The translations under genes were made by a program, and so were the position numbers. A stretch of 64,000 nucleotides of DNA from Kryptolebias marmoratus (lineage: Eukaryota > Chordata > Actinopteri > Cyprinodontiformes > Rivulidae): positions 20,211,665-20,275,664 of the forward strand of contig NC_051451.1 of assembly GCF_001649575.2 (NCBI RefSeq), given 5' to 3'. Of this stretch, positions 50,569 to 62,774 are shown piece after piece; the first letter of the stretch is position 1, and each line of letters opens with the position of its first letter. A model generated the notes under the pieces. That model did no database searches. It saw nothing but the letters and a program-made list of their open reading frames with translations, and was not told where the DNA came from.

Positions 50569-53500
50569 ATGGCGTCTCTGCTCGTGTCGCTGAGCTGCTT
50601 GTGTGCAGCGGTGGTGGGCTTCCCGTTCAGGACGCCCCTGGACCTGGATGTGACTCCACGCGTCACCGTGTTGAGCAGCGGTAAGGACAGTCCTGCATCA
50701 TGTTCCACTGACTCTCTTGCTCCTGAGCCTAACATTGTGCAAACTCACACAGAAAGAGCCCCGTCTGAGGTTTGAACCGGTGGTAACGTTTGTGTCACTG
50801 AGTTTCTAAAAGGTCTGATTTAGTAATGAAGCACCTGCAGATGACTGATGACTAGGGCTGCAAAATTACAGGAAGTGGGAATATTTTCATGGGAATTAAT
50901 GGGACTAAACCTGGAATTTAAAACACTGAAGGGTAGCCTTTAACAGGGGTTTTAAATATAGGTGGAGAAAATATATTTGAGCATAATCCGGACTAAAAGA
51001 ACCAGATTTTATTGCTTTACCAAGCAATGAGTGGATATGACACCATAAAAATGATCAACTATGACTCCTGGACCTGCAGGGACAGATGGAATTAGAAACA
51101 AATAAAAGGTTTTCCTCGTAGTTATAAATAGATTTGTTGTGAAATGAAGTTTACTGAAACTTGTTTTGTTTTTATGGAGCTATAATGACATAATAATAAT
51201 GAAATTATCTGAATAGTTTTGTTCACTTATATGAATGAAATTTGGCATTTTCTGCACATAAATTGAGACATTTTAGTGATTTATTAATTGTTTTGGCAAT
51301 GTGCTGTTTACTGATTTCTGTTTTGATTTTTGTGAATACAAGGAGAAATAAACAACGAGAATATTTTTCTTCAGAGTTGTGTACATGGCTTAAAACAAGA
51401 TTACAACAGAAGAAGAGACCTGCAGAAATGTTCAAATGTTGTGTGGCAGGAGTGACGTCTTAAATTAGCTCATTAGGTTTGTAATGTTCATAAACTTTGC
51501 ATCACACTCATCATCTGCCTACGGCAAAACAAAATAACATGTTTTGGTTTAAATATGATACAGTGTTTTTTAAATTACCCTCAAATTCCAATTAGTTTCC
51601 ACGGAAAGTTTCCGGAAATTCACAGGAAGCTTTCCACCCCTTTGCAACCCCGGTCAGAATGTTTGTAAAACTTTAAAATTTGCATCATTTTGCCTGAATT
51701 GGTAAATTCCTGAAAAGCTAATCGAAGCTTATTTGTGTGGTAAAGTCTCTTTAACATTTGCTTCATGCTGGTTTCTGGTACTCTGTGTGGCCTAAAATTA
51801 AAAAACAAAAAACGTCATGCCGTTTGGAGATTAGTTAATATTTTGCTCGTTTAACAGTTCGCAGCTGCAGATATTTTGACCTTGTGAGCTCAAAGATTTT
51901 CACGCCTCTGTAGTTCAGTTTCCCCCTCTGTCCTTTCTCTCCTCGAAGTCTTATTAGTGTGTACACTCACTTGAACACACACTCTGTTATCTCCTCCACT
52001 GACTGTGCAGAATTCCTTTTTTTTTTTTTAGTTGTGAATATTATTTACCTGTCTTGTGAGTGATGGTGTACAGCCTGAGGTGCTGCAGAGACAGAGGCAG
52101 ATGTGTGAATTGCTTTCACTTGGATCCCTGCAGAGCAGCCAGGGAGTCTGATGCCACTGTAGGTAGTTGAGAAGCTCTGTAACCATGACAACTGTTGTAC
52201 TGAGGCGCAAGATAGGGGTATACAGTGTTGTTTTTTGTGAGTACTTTAAGCAGAACTGTTTTATGTGTAGATTCATGGGCACATGAAAGCGATTTCCCTC
52301 TGTTTACCTTCAGATTTACTCCGGCGAGGTGTGTTCGCAGAACAATGGGCCTGTTCGTTTTTTTTAAAAAAAACAAAAATCAGTTCATTTCAGGTTATTT
52401 ATGCAGCATCAATTCACGACAAAAGTCATCTCAGGGCACTTTACAAAAGATAAAAAGCATGTCCAAAACAGATTCAGATTCAGATTCAATTACAGTCAAT
52501 TTATTTCTTATTATAACACAATACAGTCACATGCAGTACATTAAAAAATGCCAATTAGTAAAAGTTATCCACCTTAGGAAGTCAGCAGATTATGTCAAAC
52601 TTAATAAGCTCTCCTCTTCTAACTCTCATCAGAACTCTGGCAGCAACATTTTGGATCAACTGAAGACTTTTTAGAGACTTTTTTTTTTTTTGGACATCCA
52701 GATAATAAAGAATCACAAGAAGTCCAGACTGGAAGTGATAAATGCGTGGACCAGTTTGTCTGCATCGTTTTGGAACAAGATGTTTCTGATTTTAGTGATA
52801 TTACGCAGGTGGAGGAAAGCGGTACTGGAAACATTTTTAATGTGCGGGGTTAAAAGACATCCCAGTCAGAAATCCCACCGAGGTTCTATATATCAGCACT
52901 GAAAGCCAAGGGAAAGGCCAAACAGAGGACATTTCCCTATGACTCCTCCTGATGTATCTCAGTTTCTCCAAACCTCCTGTTAGTTCACTCTTGACATGCA
53001 GGTCCTCCTGCTGCTCCATCCTCTCCTTCCTCCTCCACCTTTCCTGTCTCTCCAACTTAGCATTAAACTCTTCTACTGTAGTGTTCCTCATTAGTACTTT
53101 TCTTGGTTGCACTGCCCTCTCTTTGCTCTGTTATCTTTCTGTCACTTCTGATCGTTTTGTCGTTTGCTTCCTTCTTCCTGGCAAGAAGATTTTGATATGC
53201 AAACTTACCTCTAATCCCTTTAATCTACTTTTCTTCCCCTTCAACCTTAAAACAAATCTTCCAAAGCTGAGTGGGTAGACAAATTACACATGCGTGCACA
53301 CGCCGCAAGTTCGGCCTTTTTGTTTTCTTTGAACAATGAGAAAAAGAGTAAACGTGTTGGTAAGATTATTAATTTAAAGGAATTAAGTGTCCATTTTTAG
53401 AGCAGCTTTAAAGCTGAACCCTGGCCAACCAGACAAGCTGGTTAAATGGAACAAAATGTGAAATGGTTTGCTCCTCTAATTTCAACCTGTCAGGTTTTGT

Positions 53501-53921
53501 GAGAATTTGAGCCTCATCGACATCCAGCAGATCTAAACTTCATTTACACGTCAAAAAATCTGAACCGTAAACATGCCTGACATTTGTGCGAGTGTGTTTG
53601 AATGTCACGCTATCACGTCCCAGTCCAGTGCCTTCAGGGGTGTTAGGAGTGTGTGTGTGTGTGTGTGTGACCCTGAACACTGTGTACCGCGCTGATCAGC
53701 TGAGGTCCCGGCGAGTGTTTGCTCAGTAAATAATATCATTTGAACTCTTCTCACTGAACTGTTTCTCTCCAATTCTTACCTGACTTTTTTTTTTTTGCAT
53801 ATTTTTGTAAGCTAAAACGTGCTTTGGGACTTTCCTTGAAATGCAGCTCAAAAAATTCTCCTTTTGTTGCATCACTCTCTCTGTTCAGTTGTTTTGAGTT
53901 ACGTGGCTCCAGCTGTCAGGG

Positions 53922-53958
<37 letters not shown>

Positions 53959-54657
53959 AATATATAAAGCATTGTATATCTAAATGTTTGGGATGCTCAG
54001 AGGAAATGTAGGCTTTTGTTTTGTTTTAAATGCATGGTCTTCTCCCATAACGAGACCCCCTCATGCAACGTAGAAGAAGTTCTTGTTGTTCCCACCCCAC
54101 AGAGCTGGAACTCCTTCTCTTTCTGTCGAGAATAAAGAACAAATGCAGACACCTGGAGACCCAGGAGCAGCCCGGGTTGGGAAGTGAGCACCGCTCCTGC
54201 CGCTCGACAGAAAAGAGAGCATTGTGTTTCGTGGCAGCTGATAGGAATCTTAATGACAGCTCACTTGATAGCCGTGCAATATTCAGCGGGAAGTGGATTG
54301 GCTACAGAGGGTGAAAGTATGACACATTTTCCTTTTGGCATACAGTGCTCCCTGACAGGCATGAAAAGTGGCTCACTTTTACGTTTATACGACTTAATTG
54401 CTGTCAAAATTACACCGCAGCTTTGGGTAAAACCTGCTAAGCATCATTCACCGCAGGTATTTTCATTCGACTTTAACTCAGCTGTGCATCACTGCAGGCT
54501 CGTGCACGTACTGGTGTGGCTGTAAAAAGGCCCAGTTATTCCCTGCCTGTGTGTATTGACTCTGGTGTCATGTTTGCCCGACCTAAGTGGGCTCCTAATA
54601 GATTAAATGTTTAGAGCTCACACAACTGTCTGCTGCAAGCAACTTTGAAATGTTAGT

Positions 54658-54689
<32 letters not shown>

Positions 54690-57600
54690 GACTTAACCTC
54701 ATTAGTGTCTTGACCTGTCAAACAAATATATCCCGGTATTGCTGAAAAACTGGAGAGGTGGCATACGAACACAACAAAGACTGTCAAACCACAAAAATCC
54801 TCAGAAAAAAAGTGATTCTGCTGAGTTTTATGGCCTCCCTGTTCTTCAACAAAGGTTTCTGAGATAACTACGTCTCTTTTACTGCCCACCGTGGAGATGA
54901 AGTTTATGGTCCGATCGCAAAAGACAAATAAAAGCAGTGAAGATGCTGATCTTTGTGTTCCGAGTAACAAAGGAGGACAGGATGGGGAGGGAATCTATCA
55001 GGATTATGGGGACGGAATAACAAGACGAGACAGATTGAGTTAGTTTGGACATCGCAGAAGGAGATGCTTGGCATATTTAGAGAAGGATGCAGAAGATGGA
55101 GCTGCCAGTCAGGCAGGAGAAAAAAGGAGAAGAGCTAAACGAGCTGCGAGGGAGGATATGCAGGTGCTTAGCTTGACAGAGGAAGATGTAGCGAGGAGGA
55201 GGAGAGTGAAGACGAGTTAGCCAAGGTAGAGATACTGAAATGTGGCCAGTCTTAAATTTACTTTGAACAGCTGTCAGGTGTGCTTATGAATGAATTCGTA
55301 GACTGATTTTTAGCTTTTTTATTGCACTCATCCCTGTTGTTTGTGCATTTGTGTTGCAAAAAGGAAATTAGTCTCCAACTTTTTTTATAATTAGGCCAGA
55401 ACTTTGGCTCATCAAAAGATAATCTGATTTTTCTAGCTGGAGGAGGAAGAAAAAACATTTATCAAATAAATATATTAATATTAGAGCAACTACCAAACTA
55501 AAGTAACAATTCTTCAAGCAAAATGTGCATTACCAAAATATTTTTATTGCCTGCTGCCAACAAAGACAGGCAGTGATGTAGCTGTTTGTGTGTGAGTGTG
55601 TGTGTGTGTGTGTTTGTCTGTTAGTAAAATATCTCATGAACCAACAGCATATTTTAATGACTGACAGCTCTACAACCGAACAACTTTTACAGTCAGCTTG
55701 ATTCAGGATGGCCGCTGCAGCTTATCATCACAAACACATCCGTGGCTATAACTCAGTCAGTTTTACAGATCTTGAGCTAGAATCTGACGTGGTAGTAGCT
55801 GAGAGTCATCCCCTACACATACTCCAAGCACTACAAGATCAAGCAAGGTGTTTGTTTAAAACCTTGGCATGGAAGGTGGCAGGCGATATGCATTAAGGCT
55901 AGTTTTATTCTTAATAAAGCCCTGTTTTATTGAATTTTGTAACGTGTTTCTCTTTTCTGGCTAAACACAAGGAACTGCAGAGGTTTTCTGTGCCACTTCA
56001 GCACAATGAGTTGTATTTGAGGAAATTTTCTCTAGCAGACTAAAGCCGAGCCTCAGATTGTATAAGGAGTGCTTCAGAATCAAAGAATGAGTCCCACTGT
56101 CTGCTTTGTATCAACGTTCAGAAATCATGGAGCGAGAAATCCATCATCGGAGATGAAATTCTGTTTTACCTTTTATTCTTACCCTGTCGGCTCTGGTCAT
56201 AAAAGCTCTCACTCTCAAGTTTAATAAGCTGATCCTGTGCTGGGATTCTTTTAGCAAGGTAGTGAAGTGTGTTACTGTGCAAAAATACCATCAGTGTGTG
56301 GATATTTGTGTTTCACATTAAAAGAATACTGTATGTTGCATATATTTATTTATTATGTACTTTATTGTTTGTAACTTGAAAAGTATTAACAGAAAAGGCT
56401 TTTTTCCTCCTGTGTTGTTATTTTTAAACCTATATTAGTTCCCACAGAGACAGACTAAATATAATCAATAGTCACAGTAGAAAGTGTTTGTGTTGAGATT
56501 TGCTCAGGTAGCCATAATGTGTTTTTTTATTTCTTGTTATTGTCCAATGTCACACAGGGGATGTGCTGTTAAAATAACGAGAGGGAAAAAAAGAAGAAAT
56601 TTAAAGTTTTTTCTTTCTCTCTCTCTCTCTCTCTGTGTGACTGGCTGGTATGGACTTTTTTTTGTTTCATGTCTAAAATTCAAAAAACTGCTCTTTTAAA
56701 GGATAAATTATCCTGGATATATTCCCACTGATTTGGCCTGAGCACGAGTGGCATAAAGATGTTTGTGATGTAGTTCTTTGAAGGACATTAGGAGCTGATT
56801 TACATGAATAATTCTTGCAGAAGCAGCGTCAAGGGGATTACAGCAAATAAAAAAACAACACCTCTCGTTAATTAACAACCTCCCCTCTCCTTTTCTTTCC
56901 TCTCCTCAGGTCTCCAGGGCTGCAGGCGCTTTCAGTCGTCTGCAGTCAACTACAGCACTCTGCTGCTGGAGGCTGACAGTGAGCGTCTCTACGTTGGGGC
57001 CCGGGGGGCTGTATTCGCTCTCAGCGCCTCTGACATCTCAGCCAGCTCGGCTCTGACTGTGAGTTTGTTTTGTTTTTGTGTTGGCGCGTGTTGTGTGCCT
57101 CGGCTGCCATGTATCTTTAACTCTGCCACAGCTTCATTTGCATCCTACAGCGCAGGGATCTGCTGTCATCCGTCGTCTGTTACTTGTGTATGCTTGTAGT
57201 TGTTGTATTTCTACTCAGTAATTCACAGTTATGTGGCGTATTTGCTGCATAAATCAGAGTGTTAAAGAAAGACAATCCAGCTGCTGTTTATTGTAACTTC
57301 AGATGGATACAGGTGTCATATAAAGGCATTCACATATGCAGACAAAATATACAGTAAGTTGCATAACATGAACCTCAGCCCTAGTTTTTTCAGTATGTAT
57401 CATTTAAATTTATCCTATAAAACTGTTCCAAAAGCTTAAGTCAAATGTCAAACCTTTATGCTCATATTTAAGTTAGATATTTTTTTCCTTTCTCCTCGAA
57501 GCACATCCTCAGCTGGACAATGTTCAGCAAATATTATTTTAATTTAATATAGTTTAGATCCTGATCATTCGGTGACATCTGTCCCTTAAGGTAGTATCTC

Positions 57601-60600
57601 ACTGGGCTGCGATTGTTGGTGACTAGTTGGTGAACAGCATCAGTATCTCGAAACATTCTCAGTTTCCTCGCATGAGTGGCTAGGAAATATTGAAAATATT
57701 TAAAAACCTTTGCGCAAAGATTTTCTTTCAAACTAGTCACAGAGTATGGCATCTCAAACCCTTCCTAATTAAATTTTTGGGAATTCTGCAGAGCTAGAGC
57801 TGTGTTTTGACACTCCACAACAATTCTCCCATGACAGGAAACATCCAAGACAGCCCTGACTGCCCAGGTCTAAAGACCACACTCTTGATAAATAATTATT
57901 ATTAAAAACTGGTCCAGATCTGCCTATTTTCATTTCAAAAGCGTGCTCCAGTAGATTAAATTATAAACGCGGGGGCGGCTGCCAAGGTGGGTACGAAGCG
58001 GGCCGAGCCTGGTAGCTTACGAGGTGGGTGGAAGTGGGCAATGAAATATTTTCCATGGCTCAGAACACAGTTTTCCAAGTTGTGCACACAAAAATAGGCT
58101 GCGATTTTCAAAACGCAGCCGCAAGGTCACACTCAGAATTTGCCTATTTTTTTGCACTTTTGAGTCGCCAGTTACTCTCCAGCATCTGCAGCCCAGTGAG
58201 ATGCCAAGCTTTTCATCTTACCTGTTTTACAGCTGTGATTGTCGTGATACCCTGCTGTTGATTGGGATGAGTTCATTTGCTTCTAATGCTGATCCATGTC
58301 ATTTAGGACTGAGCATCTGCTGACACAGTGTCTCAGTGCAATACTTTCCTCCAGCAAACAGGCTATAAGTCTGTTAAAATCAATGTCAGTGTGTTATTAT
58401 CTATCATGAGAACCCTCACATTATAGTTCCTTTTTTGAAATATCACTTGGAAATCCCACAGAACAAAGAGGATATGCTGCTTGTTTGTTTCCTGTTTGTT
58501 CTGCATCTCCACGAGTGCCTGATTTACATCTGTATGACATCAGTGAAACAGTTGGGCATGCAGGACATTTAGGGAAACGAGGATTCAGTCCGTGTGCTGC
58601 CTGTGACACTGAGCAAACATCAGAACTCTAAATGCCTGTAGTAAACCCATTCATGCTCAAATCAGAAAAAAACACCCAACAACTCTGTGATCTTGTGGTC
58701 CTGATAAGTTGTGAGGAGTAGATTAAATGTTGTTCGGGCTCTAAGTGCCTGAGAGAATTTGTGGCTCTTTTAAAACCCAGGTTCTCATCCACAGTAATGG
58801 GGTCAATCCAGAGCCATGAAGACCCAGTCCTTATCTGTGCTGTAGTTTGAATAGTTTTACTGAAACAGATCTCTTCTTCTAAAGTTAATCTGACAGAACT
58901 GCAGTCCAAGGTAGTTGAGTAAACTCATATTTATCCAACTGTTTGAACTTCAGGCTTCTAATTAAAGGCTCAGAAATGTTTGAACTGCTGACATAGTCGG
59001 TGGCTGCCGGGCTGCAGCTGTCTGCTGGATGGAAATAGAACAAGTATATTATGATCCAGCTGATAGAAAACAACAAGATCTGCTCAGTAATGCTGACACA
59101 GATAAGGAAAGAAATGACCAGGACTTGATTAGATCTTAGGATTTAAATACAAAAAGGGATCAGGGCATGCCTGTTTGATTCTATCTATGACTTGAGAATA
59201 TTAAGCCGTTGTTATGTAACTGAGTTAGTACCTCTCTGTGCATTTTTTTACATTATGAATTGAGGTGTTCCTCTTTCTTACTCTGGATGCAGTGGAGTGA
59301 GGCACAAGGCACTTACAGGAAAGGATGAATGTATCGTGCATCTTTCAGATAGACATAAAAACTAGCAGACCAGTCATACTTTGAAGAGAAAACTCAAAAG
59401 TTTGCTTTAAGCTTTGCTGAGTCATTTCTTTGTAAGTGTTGGAAAAGAAGAGCACCCTCTTCTCTGTTCAACTACGCCATAAATTCAGTCTTGATAAACT
59501 CAGAGATATTTCACAAGTCAGTGATTTGAACGAATCCAACGCTTTCTTACTGTATGCTACTTGGTCTTTTATAGATCGAGTGGGAGGCCTCCTCCGAGCA
59601 AAAACGAGAATGTGTGCTCAAGGGAAAAGACAATAAGGTGGGCATTTCTTCCTTCTTTTACTCTCAGCTCCTTCTTTTCTTTGGTTAATGTTTGACTCTC
59701 TTTTACAGTCGTGGTAAAAGTTAAGTTTCATTTTTAAAGATTTATTTATTTTTTATAAATCTGGTCTTTGCCAAGTCTGAAACTGAGGTAAAAATAAAAA
59801 AAGTAAAAAACAAAGTCAGATAAACATCAGTACTTAACCATTCCAAAGCCAAAATCAAAATCAGTGTGTAAATAATTATGCAAACACTCTCAGTGCTTCT
59901 AGAGAAATTAAGAGGGTAAGTAGCAGCCAGGTGCTGTTAAATAAATGAACTTTAGAAACTGATTATCTGCAGGTGCAAAGCTGAAGTTTTTATCATTTGT
60001 TGGTTTGTTGTGGTAAATTGTGAGCTCACGCAATGAAAATGATAAAATATGTTTCTGCCGCTGTTCAGAAATAAAAGAAAACTTATAAAACTATTTCCAA
60101 AGTATTAAAAAAAAAGATTTTTAAAGATAAATCACCACACATGTTATGGAATAATATATTTTTGAGGGATGTGACAAAAGTAGGAATGTTTGGCCAGAAT
60201 GCATCATGACAGCCAAACACAACACATCAGCACAAATACCTTTCAGCAACTACCAGGCACGGTGGCGGAGGGCTGATGGTTTGGGCTTATTTTGCGGCCA
60301 CATGATAAAGACATCTTGCAGTCATTAAACGTCGGTCAAAGAAGGTTCAGCTTTCCAATCAGTCTAGATTTTCAACCCAGCTGATGTAAACTAAAGCGAG
60401 TTGTGCATGAATGAATGCCTGCAAATCTTATTAAACTGAACTTTTTTTTAAAAGAGTGGACTAAAACTCCTCCAGCACCAGACTGAGAGTTATAAAGTTT
60501 TATAGAACCTGGTTACATCTGTTGTTTGCTGTTAAAGGTGGTTCTTGAAGCTGCTGGGTGTGCCTTGGCTTTTACATACTGTTTTACAAGTTTTGGTTGA

Positions 60601-62774
60601 ATAAAGGTTTACACGGTGTAATGTGTGCTGACTACCTGAGAATATATTTGTCTAATTTCAGGTCCTGGCAAGGATAAAATGAATTTTAATGTCTTGGATT
60701 ATGTATGTGTTATTATTTATTTGCTAATTTATTTAAGCACATTTTCCTCTTCTCGTTTCAGACGGAGTGTTTTAATCACATTCGCCTCCTCCAAAGATTT
60801 AACTCCACTCATCTCTACATGTGTGGGACTCATGCCTTCAAACCCCTCTGTGCATATATAGTACGTCCACAAATGCATTTTCGTTCTAAATAGCAGAGAA
60901 GCGTAAGCACGCTTAGATGGCGCATTTGTTTGTATTTTTTTTCTGCACAGGATGAGAAGGAGTTTGTTATGTCATCTCAGCCTGAAGAAGGCAGAGACAA
61001 ATGTCCTTATGGGCCAACAACGGGTTACACCGCTCTTATTATAGGTAAGTCACTTAAAACAGTTCAGTTATGTAAAAGATTCCCCTTCGTATTTGAATGC
61101 CCGGTGCTTTGCCTTTTCCCTGCAGACCAGCAGATATATACAGCTTCCCAGTATGAGTTCTGGAGCTTCCCAGATATTCGCCGTAACTCCCCGCCTCCCT
61201 CTCTGAAGACGGAGGACGCTCCCACACGCTGGCTGAACGGTGAGCTAATATTCTGAAAATAAGAGCCCGTTTAGCACTTTTTTTTTTTTTTCGAAAAGAA
61301 ATCGCAGTGTGAGTCAGTTCATCTTTTCGGCCTTTGCAGAGGCAGACTTCGTGGGTTCGGCTCTGGTGAGGGAGAGTTTGGGCAGCAGCTCTGGCGACGA
61401 TGATAAAATCTACTACTTCTTCACCGAGAAGAACCAGGAGCAGAGTTCGACCTACAGCCACAGAAGGGTGGCACGAGTGGCCCGGGTGTGCAAGGTGAGT
61501 GCAGATTATCCGGGAGATGCCTTCTGTCAGGTTAGCGCGTGTGAAGCTTTTAATTAATTAATGTAATAATCGAAAGTCTGGAGGGGAGATAAATTTGGAG
61601 CACGACCTCAGTGTAATCAAAGGAGCTGCTGAATTGATTGCAGAGTCAGTGGGGCTTACAGTGAAGAGAGTGGATGGCTACAGGTGAAACATAAATGATT
61701 ACCATTCCCTCCTCCCCCAGAAGAAATTATGACTAACAAGAGCCAGCTGTTTGCTGATATAACCTTGTTTATGTCCTTCGGCGTTTTAAAGTGAAAAAGG
61801 CTCACAATCTGTCTCTGAGAAACCAGAGAAATGTGCCTTTTTTATTTTAATAAGATGCCCTGTGGTGTCATGTGTGACATCTGTAATGTGTCACTGCATT
61901 CAGCTTAAAATAAAAAAAACAACATGATTCTTGTTGACATGAATGGATGAGCTGTCACATCTCACTCCTACAGTGGTGAATCATTTATCCAAGAGGTTAT
62001 AGTTCTGTTTAACGCATAATGTTTTCTCTTCTTATTCCCATTCATCTGTTTTGTCTGTAAGAAGGTACATATGCTCTGCTGTGTCACCTTTGCCTAAGCA
62101 TTTATTCCTTTTTCTTTCATTATCACCCGCCGCCGAACAGTAAAGTCGGATAATGTGTGTGTTTGTGTGGGACTATCTGCTACCAAAAACATCTCATGAA
62201 TCACTGCACAAATTGTAATGAAACTTTCTGGAAGCAGTCTTTGGATGTACATCTGCAACTGATCAAGCCTTGGAGTAAATCCAATTCAGGATGGTCGGCA
62301 CAGTTTATCAACCTCAGCACAGCACAAAAATGCCTAAAACTCAGTCAGTTTTACAGATATTGAGCTAAAATTTGATGTGGGAGTAGCTGAGAGTCACTCC
62401 CAACACATACTCTGAGCTTGACATTATGCAATACTGAATGCGATTGGGCAAATGTTTACTTTTATGTATAAAGTATATTATGTATTAAGTATATTTTAGT
62501 CTAAAACTCCCCAATCCCAATATGCTTTCCTTCAAGAAATGCAAGGCCGTTTTAATCTCACATAAATCTGATTTTATTCTCACTTCTCTTCCCCACAGGG
62601 AGACAGAGGCGGCCGTTTAACCCTCCAGAAACGCTGGACGTCCTTCCTGAAGTCCAGGCTGACCTGCTCTCTGCCCGAGTACGACTTCCACTTCAACGTG
62701 CTGCGCAGCGTGTTCGTTATGCACGGCCTCACCCCGCAGGACACGCTCTTCTACGGCATCTTCGGCCTGGAGTG
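50569..62774 (+). CDS. Class-4 semaphorin, SEMA4G-like, 5' eight coding exons (partial)
   Basis: Class-4 semaphorins are single-pass membrane ligands for plexins in axon guidance and tissue growth. The visible part codes 320 residues plus two bases and continues beyond the window. The start ATGG at 50569 opens a signal peptide ([19 protein letters not shown]), then the sema domain from about residue 45. Landmarks: [134 protein letters not shown]. Conserved cysteines are present. Probable N-glycosylation sites are NYS, NKT and NST. The motifs DLDVTPR, PDIRR and the RESxxxxxGDDDK order favour SEMA4G; fish sema4e is the main alternative, so no symbol is assigned. Exons: 50569-50680; 56910-57058; 59575-59637; 60762-60860; 60951-61044; 61126-61239; 61340-61494; 62599-62774. 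Confidence 0.88.
50854..51651. mobile_element. Putative hAT-like MITE in semaphorin intron 1
   Basis: The left end AGGGCTGCAAAATTACAGGA and the right end (other strand) GGGTTGCAAAGGGGTGGAAA share a GGGxTGCAAA start. Both ends continue with the GGAAA/GGGAAT-rich sequence typical of an abundant teleost element. The interior is AT-rich with no transposase frame. The length is about 800 bp. Confidence 0.5.
52380..52870 (-). mobile_element. L2-like LINE fragment, reverse-transcriptase end and 3' tail
   Basis: Read on the minus strand, 52870-52600 translates in pieces as [32 protein letters not shown] and, after a frame break, [20 protein letters not shown]. These match the C-terminal reverse-transcriptase region of L2-type LINEs (HLRNIAKIRPxLS, DAEKLIHAFVxSRLDYCNALL, LQxIQNAAARVL). 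The segment 52380-52450 matches their 3' tail (AAAGTGCCCTGAGATGACTT). Stops and shifts show a dead copy. Confidence 0.7.
54960..55222 (+). mobile_element. LINE ORF2 C-terminal fragment, degenerate
   Basis: The plus strand translates in pieces as LSWFGH-like sequence (TGAGTTAGTTTGGACATCGC), then [29 protein letters not shown] before a stop. This is the tail seen at the C-terminus of many L1/RTE-type ORF2 proteins (LRWFGHVxRR, then GRPxxRWxDxVxEDL, then TEEDAxDRxxWR). The segment is short and decayed. Confidence 0.55.
55590..55860 (+). repeat. Dispersed repeat family, copy C
   Basis: Begins after a GT microsatellite (about 55590-55613), then TTAGTAAAATATCTCATGAA, TTCAGGATGGCCGCTGCAGC, GGCTATAACTCAGTCAGTTT, GATCTTGAGCTAGAATCTG, GTGGTAGTAGCTGAGAGTCA and CACATACTCCAAGC. 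It lies in the first coding intron of the semaphorin gene. The 62-residue open frame at 55708-55896 is translation of the repeat, not a gene. Confidence 0.75.
57059..59574 (+). other. Semaphorin intron 2
   Basis: About 2.5 kb. No recognised repeat family or exon was seen. Open frames of 62-93 codons have no family resemblance. Confidence 0.6.
62150..62440 (+). repeat. Dispersed repeat family, copy D
   Basis: Begins in a short GT-rich run, then AAACATCTCATGAATCACTG, TGTACATCTGCAACTGATCA, TTCAGGATGGTCGGCACAG, ACTCAGTCAGTTTTACAG, TATTGAGCTAAAATTTGATG and TAGCTGAGAGTCACTCC. It lies in the semaphorin intron before exon 8. It is the longest copy together with copy C, and supports an original length of about 270-290 bp. 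Confidence 0.75.

Larger units (their letters stand above)
50681..56909 (+). other. Semaphorin intron 1, 6.2 kb
   Basis: Besides the MITE, LINE pieces and repeat copy C listed separately, it contains GT/CA microsatellites at about 53651-53668, 53928-53955 and 54657-54690 and a CT run near 56616-56632. The segment 54230-54400 looks like conserved non-coding sequence. No extra coding exon was seen. Confidence 0.65.

Noticed and set aside
55708..55896. 62-codon open frame starting [10 protein letters not shown]
   Set aside because: It lies wholly within repeat copy C, and equivalent frames are broken in the other copies.
50569..62774. Assignment of the semaphorin as sema4c, sema4d or sema4b
   Set aside because: DLDVTPR, PDIRR and VRESxxxxxGDDDK fit SEMA4G better. 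Fish sema4e could not be excluded, so no symbol was given.
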